Both the position numbers and the translations under genes were made by a program. 64,000 nucleotides of DNA, taken from Thermohalobaculum sp963822985 (GTDB lineage: Bacteria; Pseudomonadota; Alphaproteobacteria; Rhodobacterales; Rhodobacteraceae). Positions 37,322 through 45,454 of the stretch are shown here, one piece after another (within the stretch, counting starts at the first letter, position 1; each line of letters starts with the position of its first letter). Location: assembly GCA_963822985.1 (NCBI GenBank), contig CAWGJU010000014.1:280696-344695 (forward strand), read 5' to 3'. The notes below the pieces were generated by a model. It saw only the letters and a program-made list of their open reading frames with translations, ran no database searches and was not told the DNA's origin.

Positions 37322-38584
37322 CTACTGGTACGGCCGGAGCAGCCGCTCGGCTGCGTCCTGCGCCTCGGAAAGCGCCTCGGCCGGCTCCTTGGCCCCGGTC
37401 AGCGCCGCCTGGATGGCGTTGTTCAGGCCTTCACGGACGCGCGCCGTCTCGAAGGTCGAGAACTCGGCGACCGCGGTCTCCAGCTGGTTGCGCGCCACCA
37501 GCGCCGGCGGGAACTCGGCGGTGTACTCCTTCAGCGCCTCGGTCTCGTAGGCCGCGGGCGAGACGCCTATGTAGCCCGTCGCAATTGACCACTTCGCCGC
37601 CTGCTCGGGCGAGGTCATGAACATGATCAGGTCGAGCGCGGCCTGGCGCTCCTCCTCTGTCGTGTCCTTGAAGATGTAGAAGTTGCCGCCGCCCGTCGGC
37701 GAGCCCGGCCGCACGTTCGCCGGCAGCTCGGCCACGCCGAAGTCGAAGGTCGCCGCGTCCTTGACCGCCGTCAGGTTGCCGGTCGAGTGCCACATCATGG
37801 CGGCCTGGCCCTCGAGAAAGGCCTGGCGCAGCGTGCCCCACTCGACCGTGCCCTCGGGCATGATGCCGTGCTCCTGCGAGAGCGAGCGCCAGAACTCCAG
37901 CGCCTCGACCACGGCAGGGTCGTCGAAATAGGTGGTCAGCCCGTCATCCGACATCAGCTCCTGGCCGTTCTGGATCGCCAGCGCCTGGAACATCCAGTAG
38001 GGATAGCCGGTCGACGGGATCATCAGCCCGTACGTGCCGTCCTTGGTCAGCGCCTTGCCCATGCTGACCATCTCGTCCCAGGTCTTCGGCGGCTGCTCCG
38101 GGTCGAGGCCGGCCTCGCGGAACTTGTCCTTGTTGTAGTAGGCGACGATCGTCGAGCGCTGGAACGGGATGCCCCAGGTCTGGCCCTCGATCAGGCTGTT
38201 CTCCATCAGCGCGGGATAGAAGCTGTTCAGCCACTCGCGCTCCTCCTCGGTCGAGACCACCTCCTCGAACGGTATGATCAGGTCCTGCTCAATCAGGTCG
38301 TAGGCGTCGATCGAGAACAGGACGGCCAGCTCGGCCGGTTCGCCAGAGGCCAGCGCCGAGAGCGCGCGCACCCGCGTGTCGTCGTAATTGCCTGAGTAGA
38401 TCGCGTTGACCTTGATGTCGGGATTGGCGGCCTCGAACTCGGCCACCAGCCCGTCGACGACATCGGTCAGCGGACCGCCGACGGCGATGGGATAGTACAT
38501 TGTGAGTTCGGTCTGGGCGGCGGCCGGCAGCGCAACCGATGCCGCGATGGCCACGGACAGGCCGAGGCTTCTGAGCGTCTTCAT
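37322..38584 (-). CDS. Ugp-like ABC transporter substrate-binding protein
   Basis: This is a periplasmic family 1 binding protein. ATG 38584 follows GGGAGGA. Signal peptide residues 1-23 (SLGLSVAIAASVALPAAAQ). The mature start TELTMYYPIAVGGPLTDVVD, then ALASGEPAELAVLFSIDAYD, is typical of an alphaproteobacterial group close to UgpB. 420 residues, intact. With the ATPase and two permeases it forms an importer. The neighbouring GpdQ-like enzyme points to glycerol-3-phosphate diesters as ligand, which is inference. Confidence 0.9.
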   Translation of the reverse strand: MKTLRSLGLSVAIAASVALPAAAQTELTMYYPIAVGGPLTDVVDGLVAEFEAANPDIKVNAIYSGNYDDTRVRALSALASGEPAELAVLFSIDAYDLIEQDLIIPFEEVVSTEEEREWLNSFYPALMENSLIEGQTWGIPFQRSTIVAYYNKDKFREAGLDPEQPPKTWDEMVSMGKALTKDGTYGLMIPSTGYPYWMFQALAIQNGQELMSDDGLTTYFDDPAVVEALEFWRSLSQEHGIMPEGTVEWGTLRQAFLEGQAAMMWHSTGNLTAVKDAATFDFGVAELPANVRPGSPTGGGNFYIFKDTTEEERQAALDLIMFMTSPEQAAKWSIATGYIGVSPAAYETEALKEYTAEFPPALVARNQLETAVAEFSTFETARVREGLNNAIQAALTGAKEPAEALSEAQDAAERLLRPYQ

Positions 38585-38623
38585 CGTATCCTCCCTTGCT
38601 GGTTGTATGCTGGTTCGTGCGCT

Positions 38624-39664
38624 TCAGCCGCGGCGCGGCCGAAGGCGCCCACGCTCGATCCTGCGGCCGGTTGCGTCGAAGAAATGCAGATCTTCGTCCG
38701 AGAAGGTGATCTCGAGCTCCTTTCCCTCCGGGATCTGCCTGAGACCCGGCATGCTGACCGTCAGCCCGGTCGCTGCCTCGTGCTCAAGCCCGACGAAGGT
38801 CTCTGAGCCCAGGAACTCGCATTCCGCGACACGGCACCGCAGCCGGCTGGCACCGGGCTCTGCCAGCGCGATGTTCTCGGCGCGGATGCCGACGGTCGCC
38901 GCGCCTTCGCAGCCGGGCAGCGCCGCGGTGTCGATCAGCGCCATGGGCGGCGCGCCTATGAACTCGGCCACGAAGGTGTTGACCGGCCGGTAGTACAGGT
39001 CCTCGGGCGCGCCGGCCTGCTGGATGCGGCCAGCGTCCATCAGCACCACGATGTCGGCCATGCTCATCGCCTCGGTCTGGTCATGCGTGACGTAGACCAC
39101 GGTAATGCCAAGGTCCTGTTGCAGTTTCTTGATGTCCTTGCGAACCGATGCACGCAGCTTGGCGTCGAGGTTCGAGAGCGGCTCGTCCATCAGGCAGAGC
39201 GGCTGGCCCGCGACGATCGCCCTGGCCAGCGCCACGCGCTGGCGCTGGCCGCCGGACAGCTCGCTTGGCCTGCGGTTCTCGTACCCGAGCAGCCCGGTGA
39301 TCTCGAGCGCGCGGCGGAGCTTTTCGCGCCTCTCGCCGCGCGGAACGCGCCGGACCTTCAGGCCGAAGACGACGTTTTCGGCGACGCTGAGATGCGGGAA
39401 CAGCGCGTAGGACTGGAAGACCATCGACAGGTTCCGCTCTGACGGCGCGGCCGTCGTGACCTCCCGGCCGTCGATCCAGATTCGACCCTCGTCGGCCAGC
39501 TCGAGGCCCGAGAGCAGGCGCAGCGTCGTGGACTTGCCGCAGCCGGACGGTCCAAGCAGAGCGACGAACGAGCCGCGAGGGATGGCCAGCGAGATGTGCT
39601 CGACGCCGAGCTGTCCGTTCCAGCGCTTGGCGACATCGTCAATGACCACGAAGGCGTCGGCCAT
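38624..39664 (-). CDS. Ugp/MalK-like ABC transporter ATPase
   Basis: This is the ATPase of the same importer. ATG 39664 (MADAFVVIDDVAKRWNGQLG); an ATG directly before it at 39667 is an equal alternative. Walker A LLGPSGCGKSTTLR, signature LSGGQRQRVALARAI, Walker B LCLMDEPLSNLDAKLR and switch His VYVTHDQTEAMSMAD, followed by a C-terminal TOBE domain. About 347 residues, standard for MalK/UgpC. First of the transporter genes; its start overlaps the stop of a truncated DeoR-type regulator. Confidence 0.92.
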   Translation of the reverse strand: MADAFVVIDDVAKRWNGQLGVEHISLAIPRGSFVALLGPSGCGKSTTLRLLSGLELADEGRIWIDGREVTTAAPSERNLSMVFQSYALFPHLSVAENVVFGLKVRRVPRGERREKLRRALEITGLLGYENRRPSELSGGQRQRVALARAIVAGQPLCLMDEPLSNLDAKLRASVRKDIKKLQQDLGITVVYVTHDQTEAMSMADIVVLMDAGRIQQAGAPEDLYYRPVNTFVAEFIGAPPMALIDTAALPGCEGAATVGIRAENIALAEPGASRLRCRVAECEFLGSETFVGLEHEAATGLTVSMPGLRQIPEGKELEITFSDEDLHFFDATGRRIERGRLRPRRG

Positions 39665-40020
39665 CATGCGGCGTTTCCGGCGCAGATCAGCCTGTCCTGC
39701 GCCGCCTCGACCAGCGGCGCGAAAGGTCCGTCGGAGGGCAGGTCGACGGCAATTCGGCACAGGTTTGCGCCAGCCGCGGTGGCTACGCGGCCGAAGTCCG
39801 AGCGGTCGGCGACCAGCACCGAGGTTCTGGCGTTCTTTCGCATCTGCTGCCGAACCTCATCCTCAATGCGATAGAAATCAAGCAGCCCGCCATCCTCGTG
39901 CGACCTGCCGCTCCAAGGATCGCGAGCTCGGCGCTGGTGGTGGGGGAAGAGCTCCGAGATATGGTCGCGCAACGGTCGCAGTCCGGCAAGCGGACCTCGC
40001 CTCCAGGCAGGGTTATTCAG
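39664..40020 (-). pseudogene. DeoR/GlpR-family regulator, 5' half deleted
   Basis: The sensor half of a DeoR-type repressor is readable: GGEVRLPDCD in one frame, then GGLLDFYRIEDEVRQQMRKN, ARTSVLVADRSDFGRVATAA and RIAVDLPSDGPFAPLVEAAQ to TGA at 39664-39666. One or two single-base shifts lie near 39900-39960. The N-terminal helix-turn-helix is missing; sequence homology stops near 40020. A GlpR-type repressor would be the expected regulator of a glycerol-phosphate transporter, and its stop overlaps the ATPase start. Confidence 0.75.
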
Positions 40021-40045
40021 TGCGAGCGGTCATGAGCCAGCGCCC

Positions 40046-40333
40046 ATGAGCCCGGCGGCCGGCCGGAGCCTTTGCGAGTGGAAGGGGCAAGCGCGCTATT
40101 TCGACGTGACCGCCGGCGACGTGACCGCCCGGCACGCGGCCTGGTGCTACGAGGAGCCGACCGAGCGGTTCGCGCCGATTGCCGGCTATATCGCCTTCTA
40201 TCCCTCGCTGATGGAGACGTGCCGCGTCGGCGGGCTGCCGGTCCTGCCGCAGCCGGGCGACTTCTACGGCGGCTGGGTCACGCCGAACCTGACGGGCGTC
40301 CCGAAGGGCGCCCCGGGCACGATGCACTGGTAG
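40046..40333 (+). pseudogene. DUF427 domain protein, 5'-truncated
   Basis: The readable part SLCEWKGQARYFDVTAGDVT, AAWCYEEPTERFAPIAGYIA and QPGDFYGGWVTPNLTGVPKG matches the second half of DUF427 proteins, ending at TAG. The usual first 60-70 residues (the VLET and P-P-x-YY region) are absent. The ATG at 40046 is only the first available codon. The break lies at the same place as the missing 5' end of the divergent DeoR gene. DUF427 function is unknown. Confidence 0.78.
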
Positions 40334-40336
40334 CCG

Positions 40337-40711
40337 TCAGACGGGGTTCTGCGCGCCGACGAAGTACATCAGCGCGCCATCGTCGCCATAGAGCGGCCGG
40401 ATCCGCAGCCTGTTCATGAACGGTGTCCCGTCCTTGCGGTAGTTCAGAATGTCGATCGTGAACGTCGTCTGAGCGCGCAGTGCGTGGCGGATCGCCTGGG
40501 CCGCGTCCGGATCCGTGCCGGGCCCCTGAAGGAAGCGGCAGTTCCGCCCGATCGCCTCTTCGGCGGAGTAGCCGGTCTGCGTCTCGAACTCGTCGCTGAC
40601 GAAGATCATCGGGTTGTCCGGCAGGAAGGGGTTCGAGACGACGACGCTCATCTCGCGCTCGTCATCGGCGAGGAGGTCGAGAAGCTCGCTATCTGTCGGG
40701 TCGGTGGTCAT
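40337..40711 (-). CDS. Short LOV-domain blue-light photoreceptor
   Basis: A 124-residue PAS domain of the LOV class. Cys58 lies in the flavin-adduct motif GRNCRFLQ (residues 55-62), followed by GPGTDPDAAQAIRHALRAQT, the flavin-binding NYRKDGTPFMNRLRIRPL and the end-strand FVGAQNPV with the conserved Gln. No effector domain is attached, so it is a short LOV with only brief caps. Its ATG (40711) shares a base with the stop of the DUF393 gene (TGATG), so it is probably translated with it. It likely senses blue light through a flavin-cysteinyl adduct; the output partner is unknown. Confidence 0.93.
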   Translation of the reverse strand: MTTDPTDSELLDLLADDEREMSVVVSNPFLPDNPMIFVSDEFETQTGYSAEEAIGRNCRFLQGPGTDPDAAQAIRHALRAQTTFTIDILNYRKDGTPFMNRLRIRPLYGDDGALMYFVGAQNPV

Positions 40712-41226
40712 CAGGTTGCGGGCCAGGTTGTGCGAGGTCGGGTGCAGGCGTCATCTTGGCGGCCGCGGCGGCCTCGCGCAACCTGCCCGTCCCTGCGCCC
40801 GGCGCGCGCTTGGCCGCGTGCACGGCTCGTGCGCCGCCAGAGCGGGCGCACCGCCAGAAAGGCGCGGTAGACCTGCTCTGCGATCCAGAGGAATGCCGGG
40901 CGGTCCAGCAGGGCGGCAACCCGGCGCAGCCGCGGCATCGTCCGCCAGACGGCGAAGAAGGCGGTCGCGCCGCTCGCCAGTTCGCCATCCGCGCGGCGGA
41001 CATGGAACCGCGCCAGCAACGCTGCGCGCTCGACTCCCGCCGGCGCAGGCGCCGCATCGTCGGCGACGTCGACCCAGGCGATCGCGTCGCCGGGGACCGC
41101 GCAGCGATAAGCAGCGACCTCGCGGCGGCAGACCGGGCAGGCGCCGTCGTAGAAAACCTCGACGGCGCGGCGGTCATCGGTGTCGATTCTCATGCCGTGT
41201 CTTCCAACTGCGCCCGCTTTGGTCAC
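40711..41226 (-). CDS. DCC-type thiol-disulfide oxidoreductase-like protein (DUF393)
   Basis: The N-terminal motif VEVFYDGACPVCRREVAAYR has the Cys30-x-x-Cys33 pair that defines DUF393. GTG 41226 overlaps the previous stop (GTGA); ATG 41193 (MRIDTDDRRAVEV) is an alternative start. The middle part ATAFFAVWRTMPRLRRVAAL and then AFLWIAEQVYRAFLAVRPLW fits the family. The Arg-rich last 35 residues are unusual and may follow a frame error. A redox role is likely. Confidence 0.85.
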   Translation of the reverse strand: MTKAGAVGRHGMRIDTDDRRAVEVFYDGACPVCRREVAAYRCAVPGDAIAWVDVADDAAPAPAGVERAALLARFHVRRADGELASGATAFFAVWRTMPRLRRVAALLDRPAFLWIAEQVYRAFLAVRPLWRRTSRARGQARAGRRDGQVARGRRGRQDDACTRPRTTWPAT

Positions 41227-41615
41227 GCGACGAATCGGGCCAGGACAACGCCGGCCGCGGCGATGTGGACGAGGGTGACCGCGACCGACAGGCTATGCAG
41301 CAAGGCGAAGCGGCGCAGCGCGCCTCCGTCGGTCGCCCGGTTGATGGCCGGCATCAGGATCTGCCGCGTCGGAATCGTGCTGAGCGCCACCGCCGCCAGG
41401 ATCGCCGCCGCGAGGGCGTCCTGCGCCGCCAGCAGCGCCGCACCCAATCCCGCCGAGGCGATCACGAAGAGGTAGAACTGCGGGAACGCGCGACGGATCG
41501 TCGGGCCGGCGGTCTCTGACGGCAGGGCGCTGAACAGAAAGGCCGCGAAGCCGAAGCCGTAGAGAACCATCCCGCCGAACAGAAGAGCCGTGACGAGGAG
41601 CGCCATTGTCGTCAT
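41223..41615 (-). CDS. DUF4149 family small membrane protein
   Basis: 130 residues, four predicted membrane helices (ALLVTALLFGGMVLYGFGFA, LFVIASAGLGAALLAAQDAL, AAAILAAVALSTIPTRQILM, LHSLSVAVTLVHIAAAGVVL). The polar stretch LMPAINRATDGG between helices three and four is the DUF4149 signature. ATG 41615 overlaps the methyltransferase stop (ATGA). Function unknown. Confidence 0.82.
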   Translation of the reverse strand: MTTMALLVTALLFGGMVLYGFGFAAFLFSALPSETAGPTIRRAFPQFYLFVIASAGLGAALLAAQDALAAAILAAVALSTIPTRQILMPAINRATDGGALRRFALLHSLSVAVTLVHIAAAGVVLARFVA

Positions 41616-42328
41616 GGCGCGATCGCCTTGGCGGCCACGCCCATGTAGATGACCGACGTCAAGGGTAGGTGGCCGAAGACCGGGTCGCCCCGGCGGTCGA
41701 TGCCGCGCGGCCCGAGGCCCGTCATCGCGCCCGGCGACAGGCCTGCGCGCTTCATCGCCTGTTTCAGTTCGCCGGGCCTGACGAACAGCGCCGGATCGTG
41801 CGTGCCGCGCGGCAGCACGCCGAGCACCCTCTCGGCCAGCGTGATCGTCACGAAACGCGAGAGCGCGGTCCGGTTGATCGTGTCGAACAGGAAGACGCCG
41901 CCGGGGCGCAGCACGCGTGCCACCTCGTCGACGACCCTCTGCAGATCCTCGACATGCTCCAGCACGTCGACGCACACGACGGCGTCGAAGCTCGCGTCCG
42001 CATAGGGCAGGTTCTCGCCGGCGCCGACGTCGTAGGCGATCTCCCGTCCGCCGGCCTCCGCGTGGATACGGGCGGCCGTGATCGCCTCCGCCGACGGGTC
42101 AATCCCGGTGACCAGGGCACCGCGATCCTCCATCGCCTCTGCCATGAATCCGCCGCCGCAGCCGAGGTCGAGCACCCGCTTGCCGCGCCAGTCGATGTGG
42201 CGGTCAAACCAGTACAGCCGGCCCGGGACCATGTTCCTGAGTACCCGAAGCCACCGCACCTCTCCGCTCCACCAGCGGACGGCGACAGAGTCATAGATCG
42301 TGAGGTCGTTCCCCTGGGTGACGGCCAT
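41612..42328 (-). CDS. UbiG-like SAM-dependent methyltransferase
   Basis: 239 residues. I chose ATG 42328 (MAVTQGNDLTIYDSVAVRWW); the frame is open to 42361. The SAM-binding loop is RVLDLGCGGGFMAEAM (about residues 51-66), followed by VVCVDVLEHVEDLQRVVDEV and RPGGVFLFDTINRT. It resembles the ubiquinone O-methyltransferase UbiG but is a divergent relative, and its operon partners are not ubiquinone genes. It may modify a quinone or similar ring. First gene of a four-gene overlapped operon ending in the LOV protein. Confidence 0.82.
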   Translation of the reverse strand: MAVTQGNDLTIYDSVAVRWWSGEVRWLRVLRNMVPGRLYWFDRHIDWRGKRVLDLGCGGGFMAEAMEDRGALVTGIDPSAEAITAARIHAEAGGREIAYDVGAGENLPYADASFDAVVCVDVLEHVEDLQRVVDEVARVLRPGGVFLFDTINRTALSRFVTITLAERVLGVLPRGTHDPALFVRPGELKQAMKRAGLSPGAMTGLGPRGIDRRGDPVFGHLPLTSVIYMGVAAKAIAP

Positions 42329-42719
42329 GCTCTCGGTCCTGCGTGATCCGCGGCAGGACATAGGGCACGCGGGCGCGGTAGCGAGCGAACCGCCCAGTCA
42401 GATCGTTTGGCGCATCGTCTCTCGTTGGATCCGAGCCGCCGCCAGTTACGGTCTAGGTGACCACCAGCGCCAGCTCGGAGCAAGGGACCGGTTGCCGGCG
42501 CAGCTATTTGAGCGTTCAGCCAAGAGGGCAGTGCCCGGATCGAGCGCCGTTGTGCCGACCAGTGCGGACCCGCGGGCCAGTGCCGAGCGGTTGACAGCTT
42601 TCCAGTCACCCGGGATGAACGGTTCTGCACGCCTCGGACGCGAACCTGCTGGCCTCTATTGGCGCCAGACGCGACTTCATTTCCGGGCGACGAACTCGTG
42701 CTTCTGAACCGCCCCGTGT
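42329..42719. other. 390-base region between the LOV operon and an IS element
   Basis: Should contain the promoter of the UbiG-DUF4149-DUF393-LOV operon. No coding frame, repeat or RNA was recognised. It ends at the inverted repeat of the IS110-family element. Confidence 0.45.
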
Positions 42720-42731
42720 GTGGATGCCCCC

Positions 42732-42977
42732 TTCGATGCAAGCGGTTTTTGGCGGTTGAGGACGTGCGGTCAGGTGCGGTCGTGTGTCCGGCCTCGTGAT
42801 GCGGCCGTCGATTCGCCGCGGGCCTGTATGGAGATGTGCGGGTCGCGTCCCTATCGGGTTTGCGTGCTCTGCGGCGCGCGGCGCGGTACAGGTTCCTGCG
42901 ACCCCGTCTCATCGACCGATGTCCCTTACCCCTCCTTCGACCTGCTCACATCGCCGGCGCACCCGCCCCCCGCCGGG
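42732..42977 (-). ncRNA. Candidate seekRNA/bridge RNA region of the IS1111-type element
   Basis: 246 bases between the transposase stop (42978) and the inverted repeat, without a coding frame that belongs there. IS1111-group members encode their targeting RNA at this downstream place. The call is by position; the RNA ends cannot be read. Confidence 0.45.
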
Positions 42978-44000
42978 TCAGGCGGCGACGGGATCTCTGT
43001 AGGTCTCTTCGCGAACCGTCAGCGCCCAGACGGTCCGCGCCATCTTGTTGGCGAGCGCGACGACGACGACCATGCGGGGCTTGCGCGCCATCATGCGGGC
43101 GAGCCACGAGCCCTTCGGCGGTCCCTTCCGAGCCGCCCACGTGACGACCGCCGAGGCGCCGATGATCAGCAGGCGCCGGATGTCGCGCTGCCCCATCTTC
43201 GAGGTGCTGCCGAGCCGGGTCTTGCCGCCGGTCGAGTTCTGTCTCGGCGTCAGGCCGACCCAGGCGGCGAAGTCGCGCCCGCTGCGGAACGTGGTCATGG
43301 ACGGGCAGAACGCCTGCACCGCGGTCGCGCAGATTGCGCCGACACCGGGGATTGTCATCAGTCGCGCGATCTGCGCGTCCTTCGGCGCCCTTCGCCTGAT
43401 GTCCTTCTCGAGGGCGCCGATCTTCGCGCCGAGCGCGGCGATCTGGTCGAGCAGGAGCTGGGCGAGATCGCGCACCGTCTCCGGCAGCAGGACCGTCTCG
43501 TCGCCGACGGCCTGCGCCAGCCGATCAATGCGCGCGGGACCTTGGGGCGCGACGACGCCATGCTCGGCGAGATGCCCCCTGAGCGCGTTGATCGACTGGG
43601 TTCGCTGACGCACCAGAAGGTCCCGCGTCCGGAACAGCATTCCCTGGCCCTGTTGGTCTGCCGTCTTGACCTCCACGAAGCGCATGGTCGGGCGCGACGC
43701 GGCTTCGGCGATGGCCTCTGCGTCGGCGGCGTCGTTCTTCTGTCGTTTCACGAAGGGCTTTACGTAGATCGGCGGCACGAGCTTCACCTCATGGCCGAGC
43801 GCCGCGATCTCCCGGCCCCAGTGATGAGCGCTCGCGCAGGCCTCCATGGCGACGAGCGCCGACGGCTGCGCGGCGAGAAACGACAGAACCATGTCCCGCG
43901 GAAGCTTTTTGCGGAACACGATTGCGCCGTCCGCGGCCGCGCCGTGCAACTGGAACGTAGACTTGGCGAGATCGATGCCGATGATGGTAGCTTGCGCCAT
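42978..44000 (-). CDS. IS110-family (IS1111-type) transposase
   Basis: 340 residues. ATG 44000 follows AGGAGG at ideal distance; the longer open frame upstream is istB debris and should not be included. The RuvC-like domain has ATIIGIDLAKSTFQLHG (Asp), SALVAMEACASAHHW (Glu) and KNDAADAEAIAEA (Asp pair). The C-terminal domain has TIPGVGAICATAVQAFC, WVGLTPRQNSTGGK with the candidate catalytic Ser, and KMGQRDIRRLLIIGASAVV. Intact. It belongs to the well-known IS1111A/Pfam Transposase_20 group. Confidence 0.93.
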   Translation of the reverse strand: MAQATIIGIDLAKSTFQLHGAAADGAIVFRKKLPRDMVLSFLAAQPSALVAMEACASAHHWGREIAALGHEVKLVPPIYVKPFVKRQKNDAADAEAIAEAASRPTMRFVEVKTADQQGQGMLFRTRDLLVRQRTQSINALRGHLAEHGVVAPQGPARIDRLAQAVGDETVLLPETVRDLAQLLLDQIAALGAKIGALEKDIRRRAPKDAQIARLMTIPGVGAICATAVQAFCPSMTTFRSGRDFAAWVGLTPRQNSTGGKTRLGSTSKMGQRDIRRLLIIGASAVVTWAARKGPPKGSWLARMMARKPRMVVVVALANKMARTVWALTVREETYRDPVAA

Positions 44001-44195
44001 GGATACCTCCTCCTTCAGGTGATCGTCAGCACAACCACCGTGGTACATCGCGATGCCGCCGGGCGGGGGCATCCACTCCATCGGGTCTGCCGAAGACTGG
44101 TCTGCGTGTGTCAGCCACCGCAGCGAACCCGTCGATTGCGAGAAGAATGGTTCGGAGAGCGGCGCATCTCGCCCGTTGCCGGAGTAGCCGGCTAC

Positions 44196-44420
44196 GGTAT
44201 CAACGGCGGAGCAAAAGCAGGCCAACGGGCGGCAGAAACGTCCGCCATCTGGGAGATCAAGCACTTTTGCTGAGAGATGAGCGCGCGCCTTGGCACGCGC
44301 GCTCCCCCGAATAGCTGGCGTGTGCCAAGGCGCGATGAGATGGTGGTCGAGCAGCAGCTTCGGCGCGTCGCTCACGCCGAACTGCCGGCGACCAGGCACA
44401 TGTAGCTCGCCGCCGAAGTC
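44196..44420 (-). mobile_element. IS21 relic: istA end, first istB codons and right end fused
   Basis: Reading the minus strand from 44420: a piece of istA (ELHVPGRR), then istB from its GTG (SDAPKLLLDHHL), and after 14 codons a jump straight into the IS21 right-end repeat (44333-44196). The middle of istB is deleted. The repeat block matches 13822-13955 in inverted orientation. This is a second, different IS21 remnant of the same family. Confidence 0.75.
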
Positions 44421-44588
44421 GTGCCGCAACCCGATGCTGACGGGACGAGCGCCTTGATCGAGATCATGGAAAGCGGGGCATCCATTAGGGCAGTGCGGCA
44501 GGAATGGCGACGAGCGAGCTGGAGGACGTGATCCTCAGCGATCCGGCCTAAGCCCGAGGAGAGCTACGATCAGGATCGCGTCAATCTG

Positions 44589-45454
44589 ATGAGTGTTCTT
44601 GTCATCGCCGCCGTGCTTTTCGCCGCGCTCGTCGTCGCCGCTCTTTGGCTGTGGCGGAAGTCCGATCATCGGGCAGACCGACGAAAGGGCGCGCGGCTTG
44701 CCGCCACGCAGCCGGCGAGCCCCGGCCGCTTCGATCCGGCGATGGTCGCCAATCTGCCCGCCCGGCACGCCGGTATTTCCGGTTCGCGATCAGGCCAGGC
44801 ACGCCGCTCTACACGGTGGCCGAGATCGAGATGACCGGCCGGTTCAGTCTCGGGAGCAAGGAGGCGCCGAACTACATGGCAATGCGGGCGCACCAGCTCT
44901 TGGCAGCGCCCGCGGGCTTCGTCTGGAGCATGTCGGCCAGGGGCGGGTTGATGCGCGTCTCAGGCTCCGACGCCGCGGCAAACGGCGGGAGCTGGACGCG
45001 GTTCTGGCTGATGGGCCTGATACCCGTGGCCCGCATCGGCGGCACGGTCGACCACCGGCGCTCGGCGTTCGGGCGCTACGTCGCCGAGGCGACCTTCTGG
45101 ACGCCCGCCGCCCTGCTGCCAGGCCCCGGCGTGGTCTGGGAGGAAGTCGACGAGACGACCGCCCGCGTCACGGTAACCCACGACGAGCTGCAGCAGTCGG
45201 TCGATGTGACGGTCGATGCCGAGGGGCGTCCCGTCAGGGTTGTCTTCCAACGCTGGAGCGATGCCAACCCCGACAAGACCTACAGGCTGCAGCCGTTCGG
45301 CGGCTTTCTCTCCGAGTTCAGGGACTTCGACGGCTTCCGCCTGCCGACCCATGTCGAGGCGGGCAATCACTTCGGCGAGGACGCATTCTTCCCGTTCTTC
45401 ATCGCGGATGTGTCGGAGATCACGTTCCCCTCTCCACCGGCAAGTCGCCCATGA
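44589..45454 (+). pseudogene. DUF6544-type protein, one frameshift
   Basis: ATG 44589 opens one membrane helix (VLVIAAVLFAALVVAALWLW), then RFDPAMVANLP. A one-base shift in the C-rich stretch near 44757 leads to ARRYFRFAIRPGTPLYTVAE, the family start (LP-x-P-x-RRYF). WEEVDETTARVTVTHDELQQ and ADVSEITFPSPPASRP follow. With correction it is about 288 residues, with one N-terminal anchor and a beta-rich soluble domain. Its stop overlaps the start of the M23 gene (ATGA), so they are translated together. Function unknown. Confidence 0.75.

Larger units (their letters stand above)
42720..44076 (-). mobile_element. IS110-family element of the IS1111 type, 12-bp inverted repeats
   Basis: GTGGATGCCCCC at 42720-42731 and its exact complement GGGGGCATCCAC at 44065-44076 bracket a transposase on the minus strand. 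IS1111-group elements carry such sub-terminal repeats, so the true ends lie a few bases outside. Non-coding DNA is about 76 bases before and 246 bases after the transposase. The element sits next to an IS21 remnant. Confidence 0.85.

Noticed and set aside
41612..42328. Assignment as the housekeeping ubiquinone enzyme UbiG
   Set aside because: Sequence is UbiG-like, but the operon partners (DUF4149, DUF393, LOV) are not ubiquinone genes, so only a family-level name is given.
42978..44429. Long IS110 transposase with an IstB-like N-terminus
   Set aside because: The extra residues are IS21 debris in the same frame; the ideal AGGAGG site puts the start at 44000.
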